Shown: piece by piece, positions 37,932-48,029 of the stretch
How the letters are laid out: the number at the start of each line of letters is the position of its first letter
How positions within the stretch are numbered: position 1 is the stretch's first letter
DNA from: Sulfuricurvum sp. PD_MW2
Lineage (GTDB): Bacteria; Campylobacterota; Campylobacteria; Campylobacterales; Sulfurimonadaceae
DNA length: 64,000 nucleotides
Direction of reading: 5' to 3'
Assembly (NCBI RefSeq): GCF_002633015.1
Contig: NZ_NSIU01000004.1
Location: 1 to 64,000, forward strand
Position numbers and translations under genes: made by a program
The notes under the pieces: generated by a model
Told to the model about the DNA's origin: nothing
Databases searched by the model: none
The model's input: only the letters and a program-made list of their open reading frames with translations

Positions 37932-38879
37932 TTATTTTTGCGCCGGAGTAGGATAAGCACCCGACTCGATATTGCGTTTGACATTACCGAGTACATCTTG
38001 TGCCGCTTTTTTGCCTTGGAACGGTCCGACCATTACTTTGGTTGTTGCTCCTGCTGGGACGGTAGTGTATTTGAGACCACTGGCATTGAGGCGATCAAAC
38101 AATGCTTTATTCGGCTCTTTGCTAAATGAACCGACTTGGATATACCATACCCCTGAATCTTCTGATTTTGCGGCTGTTTTAGGCGCTGATGCATCCGCAG
38201 AAGCAGGTTTGGCTGCTGAATCGACAGTCGCTTTTTCTGCTGCTTTAGGGGCAGATGTTTCGGTTGCAGGTTTTGCAGCCACTTTTTTAGGTTCTACTTC
38301 TTTTTTTGCCTCAGTCGGCTTTGTTGTTTTAATAGTCGGTGTATTGACGACCGTTTTTTCTGTTTTCGGAGCACTAACAACAGCCGGTTTTGCAGTCATT
38401 TTCGTTGGTGCAGTGGCAGGTGTAGGAGCAGATGCAGGAACCGAAACAGCTTTTGGCTGTGGTGCTGGAACGCTTTGCGGTGCAGGTACAACCGGAGCAC
38501 TTTGAACAACATGTTCTTGTGCCGGAGTATTTTGCATTGATTCTTGTTTAATTTTTTGAGCAATTTTTCCTAAATCTTGTTGTGCTGAAGGTGCTGCAGG
38601 AACTTCGGCGGCTGTAGTAGCATTACCTTCACCTTCTTGGATCACTTTTACAGGCTCAAAGAGAGGATCATCGACAATTTCTTTCGGAGAAGTCGGTGTA
38701 GGAGGAACAGCAGCAACCGGTGGTTGTACCTCAGATTGTGTCTTGAGTGAATTCATAATCACCAAAACAATGATTAGTATCAGTGTCAAAGCAGCAATCG
38801 CCAAAAGCAATTTCTTGCTATTGGAGTTTGATCCGCCTTTGCTGAGGATGATGTCGTTAAGTTCGTTTTTTTCTTCCAT
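37932..38879 (-). CDS. SPOR-domain membrane protein
   Basis: A 315-residue inner-membrane protein with cytoplasmic N-terminus, one TM helix (about residues 23-43: LLLAIAALTLILIIVLVIM), a long Ala/Pro/Lys/Thr-rich periplasmic linker (about 50-240) and a C-terminal SPOR domain (about 242-312: WYIQVGSFSKEPNKALFDRL to KVMVGPFQGKKAAQDVL). SPOR domains bind denuded glycan at division sites. In the conserved Campylobacter-type block a SPOR protein sits at this spot between the DUF1882 gene and aroE; here trpE separates it from aroE. Confidence 0.88.
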   Translation of the reverse strand: MEEKNELNDIILSKGGSNSNSKKLLLAIAALTLILIIVLVIMNSLKTQSEVQPPVAAVPPTPTSPKEIVDDPLFEPVKVIQEGEGNATTAAEVPAAPSAQQDLGKIAQKIKQESMQNTPAQEHVVQSAPVVPAPQSVPAPQPKAVSVPASAPTPATAPTKMTAKPAVVSAPKTEKTVVNTPTIKTTKPTEAKKEVEPKKVAAKPATETSAPKAAEKATVDSAAKPASADASAPKTAAKSEDSGVWYIQVGSFSKEPNKALFDRLNASGLKYTTVPAGATTKVMVGPFQGKKAAQDVLGNVKRNIESGAYPTPAQK

Positions 38880-38921
38880 AAAAGTACCGTTCCTTATGCG
38901 TAGTGATAGTCTTTTCGAGTG

Positions 38922-39464
38922 TTACATATGCTTCGACCACGAAGCTCCACGCTCTTTTGCGTATACTTCGTAGGGAAGGTTGAGAATGTTGTACTCCATC
39001 GGCAAATCGAGTGTCGGAAACATTCTCCACTGTTTTGGTTGTTTTGCAGCCAATTTCATCGAAATCATTTTACCCAGTTGGTTGGCTTCTTGTAAAGTTG
39101 TATGTCCTTTATGGATATATACATGCAGATGCCCAGGTGTCTTCGTTTCGAAAGCGGTAAAATTGATAAATCCCTCTTCTCTAAGCAATAATTGTGCCTT
39201 ATGGTAAAAGCGCTGAGGATCGGTACCGTTATAGTCGATGACGATATTTTCAACTTTATCAAACTTATTGATCAAAGAGTGAGCTATTGTGATTTGTTTT
39301 TTAAGATGCTGATCGATAATCGCTTGTGTCATTGTTTTATCGATCCGCTCGTATTTGTTAAAAAAAGTACGCCCTTTGAAATCGATTTTGTCAACAACAG
39401 TATCATGCTTCAGCCAGTAATGGTCTGAAATCATTTTTATCAGCTTCATATCCATCGATGTCAT
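38922..39464 (-). CDS. DUF1882-type Campylobacterota protein
   Basis: A 180-residue protein of a small family that, as far as I recall, is confined to Campylobacterota (DUF1882, next to glyA). No known function. It includes DFKGRTFFNKYERIDKTMT, VIDYNGTDPQRFYHKAQLLL and the segment TKTPGHLHVYIHKGHTTL-like near residue 117, with a Trp-rich end (WRMFPTLDLP, GASWSKHM). No signal peptide. ATG 39464 is preferred for its AAGG at eight bases; a TTG two codons upstream is possible. It follows glyA by 12 bases. Confidence 0.82.
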   Translation of the reverse strand: MTSMDMKLIKMISDHYWLKHDTVVDKIDFKGRTFFNKYERIDKTMTQAIIDQHLKKQITIAHSLINKFDKVENIVIDYNGTDPQRFYHKAQLLLREEGFINFTAFETKTPGHLHVYIHKGHTTLQEANQLGKMISMKLAAKQPKQWRMFPTLDLPMEYNILNLPYEVYAKERGASWSKHM

Positions 39465-39476
39465 GGGCAATACCTT

Positions 39477-40724
39477 TTAATATGTCGATTGTTTATAAAT
39501 AACGAAATTTTTAGCAAGCGCTTTTAGCTCTTCTTTTATCGCTGCTTGTTTTGATTCATTTTCAATATCATCCAAAACATCGGCAATTTTGTTGGCAATA
39601 AATTCGAACTCTTTTTCTTTCATACCGCGTGATGTCAACGCAGGGCTTCCGATACGTACACCTGAAGTAACGAACGGTGAACGGGTTTCTCCCGGTACGG
39701 TATTTTTATTGACGGTGATTCCGGCACGTCCAAGAGCAGCATCGGCATCTTTTCCGCTGAACGGTTTATTCAAAAATGAGACGAGAACAAGGTGATTGTC
39801 CGTTCCACCGCTGACGATGTCGTATCCCCGAGCCATTAATACTTTAGCAAGTACCGCTGCATTTGCTTTGACTTGTGCCGCGTACACTTTCCACTCAGCA
39901 GAGAGATTGTATTTGAACCCCACCGCTTTTGCTGCGATGACATGAACCAAAGGTCCGCCTTGTAATGCAGGGAAAATCGCAGAATTGATTTTTTTTGCGA
40001 TCTCTTCATCATTGGTCATGATCATACCGCCGCGTGGTCCTGCAAGGGTTTTATGGGTTGTTGTCGTAACAACATCGGCATATGGGAACGGGCTAGGGTG
40101 CTCACCTGCACAAACAAGTCCGGCGATGTGTGCGATATCGGCAAAAAGGATCGCTCCGACGGCATCGGCGATTTCACGGAATTTTTTGAAATCGATTTCA
40201 CGAGCGTACGCTGAAGCACCGCAAACAATGATTTTTGGTTGAACGATCTTTGCGATATCCATAACACGCTCATAGTTGATACGCCCATCAAGCTCTACAC
40301 CATAGGAAAAACTATGATAGTTTTTACCCGAAAAACTTACTTTTGAACCGTGCGTCAAATGTCCGCCGTGGCTGAGATCCATCCCTAAAAGTTTGTCTCC
40401 GGCTTGTAGCAATGCTGCATAAACAGCACCGTTTGCTGATGAACCTGAATGCGGTTGAACATTAGCAAACTTACATCCAAAGAGCTCACATGCACGATCG
40501 ATTGCTAGTTGCTCTACGCCATCAGCATATTCACATCCGCCATAGTAGCGTTTTGCCGGATACCCTTCTGCGTATTTGTTGGTAAATACGGAACCCATGG
40601 CTTCCATAACGGCAGGTAGGGTGAAGTTTTCGGATGCAATCATTTCTAAATGATCGGTTTGACGTTCGAGCTCTTGCTCACATAGGGTATAAATTTCGTT
40701 ATCGAATTCTTTGAGGAAACTCAT
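39477..40724 (-). CDS. glyA: Serine hydroxymethyltransferase
   Basis: PLP enzyme that interconverts serine and glycine, supplying one-carbon units to tetrahydrofolate. The 415-residue protein has normal length, the [20 protein letters not shown] opening, [14 protein letters not shown] near residue 53, the PLP-Lys in [16 protein letters not shown] near residue 225 and [11 protein letters not shown] near residue 340. It overlaps lysS by four bases. Confidence 0.97.
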   Translation of the reverse strand: MSFLKEFDNEIYTLCEQELERQTDHLEMIASENFTLPAVMEAMGSVFTNKYAEGYPAKRYYGGCEYADGVEQLAIDRACELFGCKFANVQPHSGSSANGAVYAALLQAGDKLLGMDLSHGGHLTHGSKVSFSGKNYHSFSYGVELDGRINYERVMDIAKIVQPKIIVCGASAYAREIDFKKFREIADAVGAILFADIAHIAGLVCAGEHPSPFPYADVVTTTTHKTLAGPRGGMIMTNDEEIAKKINSAIFPALQGGPLVHVIAAKAVGFKYNLSAEWKVYAAQVKANAAVLAKVLMARGYDIVSGGTDNHLVLVSFLNKPFSGKDADAALGRAGITVNKNTVPGETRSPFVTSGVRIGSPALTSRGMKEKEFEFIANKIADVLDDIENESKQAAIKEELKALAKNFVIYKQSTY

Positions 40725-42238
40725 TCTTCTTCTCCATTGTGGTTTTGATTGTGGTGTAAAGGTTTCATTGCCGGGAAAAGCAATACATCCCGGATTGAGT
40801 GTTGATTGGTCAGCATCATGACAAGGCGATCGATTCCGATTCCTTGACCTGCTGTGGGTGCCATACCGTAGCTGAGTGCCGTGACAAAATCTTCGTCCAT
40901 TTCATGAGCTTCATCATCGCCCGAATCTTTTGCGGCCATTTGTCCTTCGAAACGCTCTAACTGATCGACTGGGTCGTTGAGCTCGCTAAACGCATTGGCA
41001 ATTTCACGTCCTGCGATAAAGAGTTCAAAGCGATCGGTCAACTCAGGACGCTCGTCATTACGGCGTGCAAGCGGAGAAATTTCGACCGGATAGTGGGTAA
41101 TGAAAGTCGGATTGATCAGTTTGGCTTCAACGAACTCATCAAAGAGTTCTCCTTGAAGCTGACCTAGATTCATCGATGCATTCGCTTCAAGATTTTTAGA
41201 TTTTAAAAATGCCAAGATGGCCTCTTTGTCATTGACAATCTCTTCGGGAACTCCACCGATGACACTGAGGCTTTTAACGAGTTCGATTTCAGTGAATTTA
41301 TCAAAATCGACTTCCAAATCACCATAAGGGAGACGTTTTGGAAGGTCAAGATGATCAAAAAGGTACTCAAAATACTCTTTTGTGATCGCAATCAGGTCTT
41401 TATAGGTTTTATACGCCCAGTAAAATTCGATAGAAGTAAACTCAGGATTATGGGTAGCGTCCATCCCCTCGTTACGGAAATTACGGTTAATTTCAAAGAC
41501 GGCTTCAAATCCGCCGACGATGAGGCGTTTGAGATAAAGCTCCGGAGCAATACGCAAATAACGATCAATTCCCAACGCATTATGGTGGGTGACGAATGGT
41601 TTCGCGTTTGCACCGCCGGCGATAGGATGCATCATCGGTGTTTCAACTTCGAGAAACCCTTTGTCTTCAAAAAATCGACGTGTAAGACTGATCACTTTGG
41701 AACGGATATGGAAAGTTTTTCGTACTTCGGAATTCATGATCAAATCCAGATAGCGCTGACGATAACGCATCTCTTTGTCTTGAATACCATGAAATTTTTC
41801 AGGGAGTGGAGAGATTGCTTTGGTCAAAATTTTCACATTATCGGCATGCAAAGAGAGTTCCCCGTGTTGAGTGACGAACGGGTAGCCGCTAACTTCGATG
41901 ATATCTCCTACTTCGATCAGTTTTTTGAAAACATCGTTGTAAAAATTTTCGCTTAAATTGTCGCGTGCAACATAAATTTGGAGCATTCCGCTCTCATCTT
42001 CGATTTTGATGAAACTTGCTTTTCCCATTAAACGGTAGAGTTTGATACGTCCCGCAACCGTGTAATGGCGATTTTCATCCCGTTTTTCCTCTTTTTGAAA
42101 AAGGTCGGAGTTTACGTTATGAAATTTATCAATGGTCGTGTTACGTTCAGAATGGTTTGCATACGGATCGATCCCGAGTGCTCTTAATGCACCCGCTTTT
42201 TCGATCCGCTGTTGTACGTACTGGTTTTCAAATGCCAA
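40721..42238 (-). CDS. lysS: Lysyl-tRNA synthetase (class II)
   Basis: Charges tRNA-Lys. The 505-residue class II enzyme has an N-terminal OB anticodon-binding domain ([20 protein letters not shown] near residue 60) and the class II catalytic motifs: motif 1 [21 protein letters not shown] region near residue 175, motif 2 [19 protein letters not shown] near residue 260, motif 3 [15 protein letters not shown] near residue 470. It lies in the fur-lysS-glyA order typical of Campylobacter. Confidence 0.97.
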   Translation of the reverse strand: MAFENQYVQQRIEKAGALRALGIDPYANHSERNTTIDKFHNVNSDLFQKEEKRDENRHYTVAGRIKLYRLMGKASFIKIEDESGMLQIYVARDNLSENFYNDVFKKLIEVGDIIEVSGYPFVTQHGELSLHADNVKILTKAISPLPEKFHGIQDKEMRYRQRYLDLIMNSEVRKTFHIRSKVISLTRRFFEDKGFLEVETPMMHPIAGGANAKPFVTHHNALGIDRYLRIAPELYLKRLIVGGFEAVFEINRNFRNEGMDATHNPEFTSIEFYWAYKTYKDLIAITKEYFEYLFDHLDLPKRLPYGDLEVDFDKFTEIELVKSLSVIGGVPEEIVNDKEAILAFLKSKNLEANASMNLGQLQGELFDEFVEAKLINPTFITHYPVEISPLARRNDERPELTDRFELFIAGREIANAFSELNDPVDQLERFEGQMAAKDSGDDEAHEMDEDFVTALSYGMAPTAGQGIGIDRLVMMLTNQHSIRDVLLFPAMKPLHHNQNHNGEEE

Positions 42239-42259
42239 TGGTATTCCTTTTATCGATAG

Positions 42260-42739
42260 TTATTTTTTTGTTTCTTGACAGGTTTTACAAACCCCGTAAA
42301 TCTGCATGGAATGCTCTTGCATCACAAATCCCAAACGTTCGGTAATCTCTTTTTGGCGATGCTCAATCTCCTCATCTACAAACTCGGTGATGGTTCCGCA
42401 TGAGGTACAAATAATATGGTCGTGATGGTCTTTTGCTCCCAACTCATATTTTTTCCCCTGTGCTCCGAAGGAAAGCGATGTCACCATATCGGAATCTTCA
42501 AGGAGTGAAAGTGTCCGATAAACGGTAGCGATTCCGGTATTCAGTTCAGGATGCTTTTGCTGAATCAGATGGTGCAACCCCTCGGGAGTAAGATGTTCAT
42601 CCGAGTTATAAAGCATTTCCAAAATTACTTCACGCTGAATCGTGAATTTAAGACCGTTCGCTTTTAGTAATTGCTTGAAATCATTCAACAATTTTGCATA
42701 ATCGACCGTACGTTCTGTGAATTCTGTATACGCATTCAT
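42260..42739 (-). CDS. fur: Ferric uptake regulator Fur
   Basis: Iron-dependent repressor of 159 residues. The winged helix is at about residues 20-85 (LKFTIQREVILEMLYNSDEHL, GIATVYRTLSLLEDSDMV); the dimerisation domain has the metal ligands KDHHDHIICTSCG near residue 105 and a C-terminal CKTC. The N-terminal extension of about 15 residues is typical of Campylobacter and Helicobacter Fur. Located between cvpA and lysS, in the same transcript. The window has a second Fur-family protein at 45.8-46.2 kb that is closer to PerR. Confidence 0.93.
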   Translation of the reverse strand: MNAYTEFTERTVDYAKLLNDFKQLLKANGLKFTIQREVILEMLYNSDEHLTPEGLHHLIQQKHPELNTGIATVYRTLSLLEDSDMVTSLSFGAQGKKYELGAKDHHDHIICTSCGTITEFVDEEIEHRQKEITERLGFVMQEHSMQIYGVCKTCQETKK

Positions 42740-42743
42740 CGAG

Positions 42744-43298
42744 TTAATTATCCTTGTTCAAAGTGGTGTTGTTGTCGCTTGTATTGAAATCGTTTAAAAG
42801 CGATGCAGTGCTGTTGGTTTCAATATGCAAAATAAAATTCCCGGTTGCGAACATCGGTTTATACAAATAGCTATTAGAGAGTTTTTGTTCAAAATTTTCT
42901 CGGATAGCACTGACGCTAAAAAGTGCATAAACGATGATTGAAATGATGAAGAAAAATTTGCTGCTCCCCATCACAAAACCCAATCCGCGATCCAATGGCC
43001 CTAATCCGCTCAATGTGCTGAGCTTTTTGAACCCCGATCCTAATGCAACCATAAGGAGCCAAAATATTCCCAATGCGAAAATAAATCCGACAAGATTGAT
43101 AGCGGTGGTACTTTCAAAATGAAAAATGAAATCACTGAGGAAATTACCGATAATCCCGCCTAAATGAGAAGCGACAAAAACACCGCCTACAATACCGATT
43201 AATCCGAAAACCTCTTTAGAAAAGCCGTTTAAAAGCCCTTTGAGCCCTAAAAGCAATACGACGGATCCAACCGCAAGGTCAAAATAACTTAAATCCAT
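42744..43298 (-). CDS. cvpA: CvpA-family membrane protein
   Basis: Inner-membrane protein of 184 residues with four hydrophobic helices (about 4-24, 27-50, 62-84 and 100-125), opening YFDLAVGSVVLLLGLKGLLNGF as in the CvpA (colicin V production) family. The molecular role of the family is not settled. The segment GLGPLDRGLGFVMGSSKFFF is a conserved family block. A hydrophilic tail follows (Asn/Thr/Ser rich). It is four bases before fur and overlaps the upstream GGDEF gene by one base. Confidence 0.9.
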   Translation of the reverse strand: MDLSYFDLAVGSVVLLLGLKGLLNGFSKEVFGLIGIVGGVFVASHLGGIIGNFLSDFIFHFESTTAINLVGFIFALGIFWLLMVALGSGFKKLSTLSGLGPLDRGLGFVMGSSKFFFIISIIVYALFSVSAIRENFEQKLSNSYLYKPMFATGNFILHIETNSTASLLNDFNTSDNNTTLNKDN

Positions 43299-44218
43299 TA
43301 AAACTCCGTCTCTAAACGATCTTTGCCGTTGTTTTTTGCTTTATACAATGCTGCATCTGAACGTTCGATAACCGTGTCGATTGTGTCATTTGGCTGCAGT
43401 TTTGTCATACCAATACTTAGCGTAACGGTAATCTGCTGATTTTGAAAAAGAGGCTTGTTATTTCGACAAAGTGTTAACAGCCTTTCAGCCACCAGCTTTG
43501 CCCCTTCTATATCCGTACGATTGAGAATGATAATAAACTCTTCACCACCGAATCGATATACTCGATCCCCATCACGAAGCGCTTTTTTGAAGAGTTTCGC
43601 TAAGAAAATCAGTACTTTGTCTCCCGCGATGTGACCGAACTGATCATTGATCATTTTAAAATTGTCTGCATCGACCATCAACACAAAAATTTCAAAATCG
43701 AAAATATTTTTTTCCAAGATACTTTTGAGATGTTCGTGAAGTGCATATCGGTTAAACGTTTTGGTTAGAGGGTCCAGAGATGTTTTTACTTCAAGGTTTT
43801 TGACTTGTTCCATCAATGTATGAATCACTTCATTGGCACGGGTTACTTCATCGCTGAGATGCACTTGGATGTCGTTGAATTTTTCAGTAATTTTGTCAAA
43901 ATTGATCAAAGCATCGTTGTTTTCGAGCAACTCGGACTGTTCTTCAGATATTTTTTCAATTTTTTGGTTGGTCACGGAATATGAGTCGATACTCTTTATG
44001 GCCAGTTCTTTGTATTCATCAGCAATGGTGTCACGATACGATTGCAGATCGATGGCACCAGAAGCGTAGGATTCTAGAACTTCATTGGTAGCAGTAGCAA
44101 CGAGTTCAGCAAATTCGCTTGGTCCAATCGTTTTTTGTTGCTTGCTGATTGATGCCAGTTGAACAGAGAGTTGTTTACAAAAATGGAATAAAAAAGGATT
44201 TGTTTGACTGTATTCCAC
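43298..44218 (-). CDS. GGDEF diguanylate cyclase with helical sensory N-terminus
   Basis: A 306-residue cytoplasmic diguanylate cyclase. N-terminal helices (about 1-125, containing a coiled coil) precede a GGDEF domain: SLDPLTKTFNRYALHEHL, MVDADNFKMINDQFGH, active site YRFGGEEFIII, and an RxxD (RDGD) inhibitory site five residues before it, so product inhibition is probably kept. GTG 44218 (VEYSQTNPF) is preferred for AAAGG six bases before; a TTG at 44248 gives 10 more residues. First gene of the cvpA-to-modE series, with a one-base overlap to cvpA. Confidence 0.9.
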   Translation of the reverse strand: MEYSQTNPFLFHFCKQLSVQLASISKQQKTIGPSEFAELVATATNEVLESYASGAIDLQSYRDTIADEYKELAIKSIDSYSVTNQKIEKISEEQSELLENNDALINFDKITEKFNDIQVHLSDEVTRANEVIHTLMEQVKNLEVKTSLDPLTKTFNRYALHEHLKSILEKNIFDFEIFVLMVDADNFKMINDQFGHIAGDKVLIFLAKLFKKALRDGDRVYRFGGEEFIIILNRTDIEGAKLVAERLLTLCRNNKPLFQNQQITVTLSIGMTKLQPNDTIDTVIERSDAALYKAKNNGKDRLETEF

Positions 44219-44416
44219 CTGTGACCTTTTTACTAGATAAATACTCAAAAGCTCTTTTTAGCTACGAAAAAACGGGCAAATGAGAGATGTTAAAATTAAT
44301 GCCATTATACTTTTTCAAACATAAATCTAACTTTTGCTTTGCTCAATCAGTCCCATTTTAGGATAAATGGATAAAATTCGTCTACTAATTAGGTGCAAGA
44401 GCACACAGGAGACGAT

Positions 44417-45763
44417 ATGAGCACATGGAGCCGATCAAGCTGGAGAGAAAAACCGATTAAACAACAGCCTACGTATCCCGATACGGCAGTTTTAGAGCAA
44501 ATCGAAGCACAGCTGCGCAATTATCCGCCACTCGTATTCGCCGGTGAAGCCCGCACGCTCAAAAAGAATTTGGCTGACGTCTGTGAAGGAAAAGCTTTTT
44601 TACTTCAGGGGGGAGATTGTGCAGAGAGTTTTTCTGAATTTCACGCGCACAATATCCGAGATACATTTAAAGTCATGATGCAAATGGCAGTGGTAATGAC
44701 ATTTGCCGGAGGCGTACCGGTTGTTAAAGTAGGGCGTCTAGGAGGGCAGTTTGCAAAACCGCGTTCGGCTGATACGGAAACGATTGATGGCGTTACGTTG
44801 GCAAGCTATCGCGGTGATATCATCAACGGTGTCGAATTCAATGAAGCTGCACGTATTCCAGATCCGTACCGTATGGTTCAAGCTTATAACCAATCGGCAG
44901 CAACATTAAATCTTTTACGTGCTTTTGCTACCGGAGGCTTGGCGGACTTGCATCAAGTTCATGCATGGAATCTTGGATTTGTCGGTCAAAATGAAATGAC
45001 AAAAAAATACGATGAGCTCTCTCGCCAGATTGATGATTCTCTCCGTTTCATGGCAGCATGTGGGATTACATCCGATAAATTTCAAACCCTTAGAGAGACC
45101 GATTTCTTTACGTCTCATGAAGCGTTATTGCTCAACTACGAAGAGGCATTTACCCGACAAGACTCGTTGACGGGTGAGTGGTATGATGTATCGTCGCACA
45201 TGTTATGGATCGGAGATCGTACTCGTCAGCTTGATGGTGCTCATGTTGAATTCATGCGCGGAATTAATAACCCGATCGGAGTCAAAGCAGGGCCGTCTAT
45301 GGACCCTGAAGATTTAGTGCGTCTGTGTGATATTCTTAACCCGAATAATGAAGCTGGACGCTTGAACGTTATTGTACGTATGGGTGCAGATAAAGTTGCT
45401 GATGGCATGCCTGCTTTGATTCGTGCAGTGGAGAGAGAAGGGAAAAAAGTGGTGTGGAGCTGTGATCCGATGCACGGAAATACCATTACCAGTAATGGCT
45501 ATAAAACCCGTCCGGTAGAGCAAGTTTTAAAAGAGATGAAACAATTTTTCCAAGTACATAAATCGGAAGGGACGTACGCAGGTGGTGTACATCTTGAAAT
45601 GACAGGGAAAAATGTAACTGAGTGTTTGGGTGGATCGTTTGAAATCACATCTGAAAATTTAAAAAGCCGTTACCATACTCACTGTGATCCGCGTCTTAAT
45701 GCCGATCAATCGCTTGAATTGGCATTTTTGATCGCTGATACCCTCAAAGAAGCGCATCGTTAA
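44417..45763 (+). CDS. aroG: Class II 3-deoxy-7-phosphoheptulonate (DAHP) synthase
   Basis: First step of the shikimate pathway: phosphoenolpyruvate plus erythrose-4-phosphate gives DAHP. The 448-residue protein is of the plant/mycobacterial type II class: [10 protein letters not shown] opening, [12 protein letters not shown] near residue 58 (metal-binding Cys), [13 protein letters not shown] near residue 105 and [19 protein letters not shown] near residue 265, ending with [15 protein letters not shown] 44417 has CAGGAG in front; an upstream in-frame start would add 8 unlikely residues. The symbol aroG is used for want of a standard name for this class. Divergent from the GGDEF gene. Confidence 0.93.
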   Translation: MSTWSRSSWREKPIKQQPTYPDTAVLEQIEAQLRNYPPLVFAGEARTLKKNLADVCEGKAFLLQGGDCAESFSEFHAHNIRDTFKVMMQMAVVMTFAGGVPVVKVGRLGGQFAKPRSADTETIDGVTLASYRGDIINGVEFNEAARIPDPYRMVQAYNQSAATLNLLRAFATGGLADLHQVHAWNLGFVGQNEMTKKYDELSRQIDDSLRFMAACGITSDKFQTLRETDFFTSHEALLLNYEEAFTRQDSLTGEWYDVSSHMLWIGDRTRQLDGAHVEFMRGINNPIGVKAGPSMDPEDLVRLCDILNPNNEAGRLNVIVRMGADKVADGMPALIRAVEREGKKVVWSCDPMHGNTITSNGYKTRPVEQVLKEMKQFFQVHKSEGTYAGGVHLEMTGKNVTECLGGSFEITSENLKSRYHTHCDPRLNADQSLELAFLIADTLKEAHR

Positions 45764-45776
45764 GCGAAGCTTCTAT

Positions 45777-45803
45777 CCTCGGAGTTTTTTTTCGGCTCCG
45801 CGG
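45777..45803. terminator. Hairpin between convergent aroG and perR-like genes
   Basis: Arms CCTCGGAG (45777-45784) and CTCCGCGG (45796-45803) pair with one mismatch around an 11-base loop containing eight T residues. It could terminate both convergent transcripts, but a tail after the stem is missing. Confidence 0.4.
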
Positions 45804-45813
45804 AATCTTTTAC

Positions 45814-46218
45814 TTATTGTTTTTGACAATTAGGGCAAATTCCCGAAATAACAATCGACACATCATCCGCTTTATAATGACTCACTTTCATAGAATGCTG
45901 AAGAATCTCATTGGGATTATAAGGTAAATCTTTGAGTTCTCCGCATGATTTGCAAAGCATATGTACATGTGATTCTTTTTGAATTTCGTATTTTGTTTTT
46001 TGCCCTGGAATTTTTACTTCCCGTATCAAACTTACATCCAACATAGTATGAACGTTTTTATATAAGGTTGCGAGGGATATAGAGCTGAATTTTTCTCGAA
46101 TCGCCTGATAAAGTTCATCAATATTGATATGCCCGGCATGATGCATCAATTGCATAATTGCAACTCTTTGCGGTGTTGCTTTGAGATGATGAGATTTTAA
46201 TAGATGTTCATGTTTCAT
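45814..46218 (-). CDS. perR: Fur-family regulator, PerR-like
   Basis: A 134-residue metalloregulator: KATPQRVAIMQLMHHAGHINI and SLATLYKNVHTMLDVSLIREV form the winged helix (about 12-75); CKSCG (about residue 90) and CPNC (about residue 128) form the structural zinc site, and KYEIQKESHVHMLC holds putative regulatory ligands. The shorter length and lack of an N-terminal extension fit PerR (peroxide sensing) more than Fur, but Zur or another role cannot be excluded. The AT-rich upstream bases 46219-46250 contain ATTATAAACTATAAAT, somewhat like a PerR box, so autoregulation is possible. Confidence 0.8.
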   Translation of the reverse strand: MKHEHLLKSHHLKATPQRVAIMQLMHHAGHINIDELYQAIREKFSSISLATLYKNVHTMLDVSLIREVKIPGQKTKYEIQKESHVHMLCKSCGELKDLPYNPNEILQHSMKVSHYKADDVSIVISGICPNCQKQ

Positions 46219-46300
46219 AATGTGTAATTATAAACTATAAATAGAGGTATATTTTCTAAAGGAGGGGATTCGTGAAGAGATTTGAAATTTTTTTTAAGAA

Positions 46301-46315
46301 TTCCCCCTCGGGGAA
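46301..46315 (-). terminator. GC-rich hairpin after pilT
   Basis: Six-bp stem TTCCCC / GGGGAA with a CTC loop, nine bases past the pilT stop. The minus-strand continuation is TTCTTAAAAAAAA, so only a short U-run follows. A plausible weak terminator. Confidence 0.4.
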
Positions 46316-46323
46316 AGAGGGAA

Positions 46324-47394
46324 CTAGAGGGACTCTATAACACGAATCAATTCATCCGGCTTATTCGAATATTGCAATGCAGTCTCTTTATTGATCAATT
46401 TTTTACGTAAGAAGTCTACAATTTCTTGGGTTTGGGTCGTCATACTTGTCCCCTGCTGGTTAAGCTGCATTTGGGAATATAGTTGATGAACTTTATCTTC
46501 ACGAATGAGGTTTGCAATCGCCGGATTGGTAATCATAACCTCTTGTGCGGCAATACGGCCACCTCCGATTTTCGGTAAAAGTGCTTGGGAAATAACCGCA
46601 ATCAGTGATGTTGAAAGCTGCGCACGTACTTGCGGTTGTTCATCCCCCGCAAATACGTCGATAATACGATTGATGGTTTGAGGCGCTGAGTTGGTATGGA
46701 GAGTTCCGAATACCAAGTGTCCTGTTTCCGCCGCCGTTAATGCTGCAGAGATGGTCTCTTTGTCCCGCATCTCCCCGATGAGGATAACATCAGGGTCTTC
46801 ACGCAATGCGTATTTCAAAGCGGCAGAAAAGCTTTTCGTATCGGTTCCGACATTCCGATGCGAAAATAGCGATTTTTTGTTGGTATGAACGAACTCAACC
46901 GGGTCTTCGACGGTGATGATATGGCGTGCTTCAGTAATGTTGATCTCATTGAGCATCGCAGCCAGCGTAGTCGATTTACCGCTTCCGGTAGGTCCGGTGA
47001 CAAGGATAAGACCTTTTTCCCGTTTGATAATCTCTTTGAAGATGCGCTTCGCGTTCAAATCATCGAGTGATGGGATAGTGACCGGAATAATACGGAATGC
47101 ACATGCGATATCGTCCATCGTTTTGTAGTAGTTCGCACGAAAGCGGCCCACATCAGGTATGACGATTGAAAAATCCAGTTCGTTATTCTCTTCAAACGAT
47201 TTTTTTTGTTTTTCGCTGAGGAGGGAGTACGCCATCTCTTCGATAGCGTGTCCATCAAGTACAGGGAGGTTAAGGGCAACAAGCCGACCGTCGATACGGA
47301 TCTGAGGTTCTGAACGACTAACGAGATGTAGATCGGACGCTTTGTACGCGACAACGCTTTTGAGAAGTTTGTAAATATCTAAACCTGCATTCAT
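46324..47394 (-). CDS. pilT: Type IV pilus retraction ATPase PilT
   Basis: Hexameric secretion-type ATPase that depolymerises pili for twitching motility. The 356-residue protein has the N-terminal PAS-like part (SDLHLVSRSEPQIRIDGRLV), Walker A LVTGPTGSGKSTTLAAML near residue 135, Asp box ITVEDPVEF, Walker B DPDVILIGEMRDKET, His box TAAETGHLVFGTLHTNSA and the PilT-typical AIANLIREDKVHQL motif near residue 295 that is absent from PilB. The start overlaps the arsC-like stop (ATGA). The prepilin peptidase gene at 3.8-4.6 kb supports a functional pilus or pseudopilus system. Confidence 0.93.
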   Translation of the reverse strand: MNAGLDIYKLLKSVVAYKASDLHLVSRSEPQIRIDGRLVALNLPVLDGHAIEEMAYSLLSEKQKKSFEENNELDFSIVIPDVGRFRANYYKTMDDIACAFRIIPVTIPSLDDLNAKRIFKEIIKREKGLILVTGPTGSGKSTTLAAMLNEINITEARHIITVEDPVEFVHTNKKSLFSHRNVGTDTKSFSAALKYALREDPDVILIGEMRDKETISAALTAAETGHLVFGTLHTNSAPQTINRIIDVFAGDEQPQVRAQLSTSLIAVISQALLPKIGGGRIAAQEVMITNPAIANLIREDKVHQLYSQMQLNQQGTSMTTQTQEIVDFLRKKLINKETALQYSNKPDELIRVIESL

Positions 47395-47735
47395 GAAATA
47401 AATATCCCTTCGTAGTAAGATGGATCAAAACCGACGATCATACGATCATTGTACTCAATAACGGGGCGTTTGATCAAGAGATTATGATTGCTCATCCATT
47501 GTATTTTACTCTCATCATTGAGTTCTAGCGCTTTAAGTCCCAGTGCTTTATAGGTTGTCCCTTTTGTATTCAAAAGAGTCGACATCGGTACTTGTGAGGC
47601 CCAAAATTTGATTTTTTCATAATCGACAGGAGTTTTTTTAAAATCATGGAACGTATAAGCAAGAGAATGAGAATCCAAGAAACGTAACGCTTTTTGGACG
47701 CTTCCGCACGTTTTAATCCCGTAGATATGTATCAT
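47391..47735 (-). CDS. ArsC/Spx-family thioredoxin-fold protein (YffB-like)
   Basis: A 114-residue thioredoxin-fold protein of the ArsC/Spx/YffB group, with IHIYGIKTCGSVQKALRFLD at the N-terminus (single active-site Cys, no CxxC) and LLIKRPVIEYNDRMIVGFDP near residue 87, the conserved arginine-proline block of the family. Real arsenate reductases share the fold, but this short form with no ars neighbours is more probably YffB-like, of unknown reaction. Located between gatC and pilT, overlapping pilT by four bases. Confidence 0.84.
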   Translation of the reverse strand: MIHIYGIKTCGSVQKALRFLDSHSLAYTFHDFKKTPVDYEKIKFWASQVPMSTLLNTKGTTYKALGLKALELNDESKIQWMSNHNLLIKRPVIEYNDRMIVGFDPSYYEGIFIS

Positions 47736-47738
47736 AAT

Positions 47739-48029
47739 TTACTCGATAATCTTCGGAACGATGAAAAAGTGATCTTGTGAATGAGGTGCATGTGAAAGGA
47801 TATCGTCATTAATGGTGCGATCGACGCTCCCTGCATCTTCTCGCAAACGAGTCGCCGTATCAGACATTGCAAACGTAGCATCTACCCCTTCGGTAGAGAG
47901 TTCGGAGAGGTTATCGACAAAAGCGACAATCTCGCTGAGCTGAGCAATCATCTCCTCTCTGTGTTCATCGGGAATTTGAAGAAAAGATAGTTTTTCCAAT
48001 CGTTGGAGAAGAGTTTCGTCAATTTGCAT
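47739..48029 (-). CDS. gatC: Aspartyl/glutamyl-tRNA amidotransferase subunit C
   Basis: Small subunit (96 residues) of the GatCAB complex that converts Glu-tRNA-Gln and Asp-tRNA-Asn to the amide forms, which is needed in bacteria without GlnRS or AsnRS. Family pattern: LEKLSFLQIPDEHREEM, EIVAFVDNLSELSTEGVDAT, LREDAGSVDR and the ending HSQDHFFIVPKIIE. gatA and gatB are not nearby. Three bases separate it from the arsC-like gene. Confidence 0.92.
   Translation of the reverse strand: MQIDETLLQRLEKLSFLQIPDEHREEMIAQLSEIVAFVDNLSELSTEGVDATFAMSDTATRLREDAGSVDRTINDDILSHAPHSQDHFFIVPKIIE

Noticed and set aside
47391..47735. Arsenate reductase in an ars operon
   Set aside because: No arsR, arsB or acr3 nearby and the neighbours are gatC and pilT; only the fold family can be supported.
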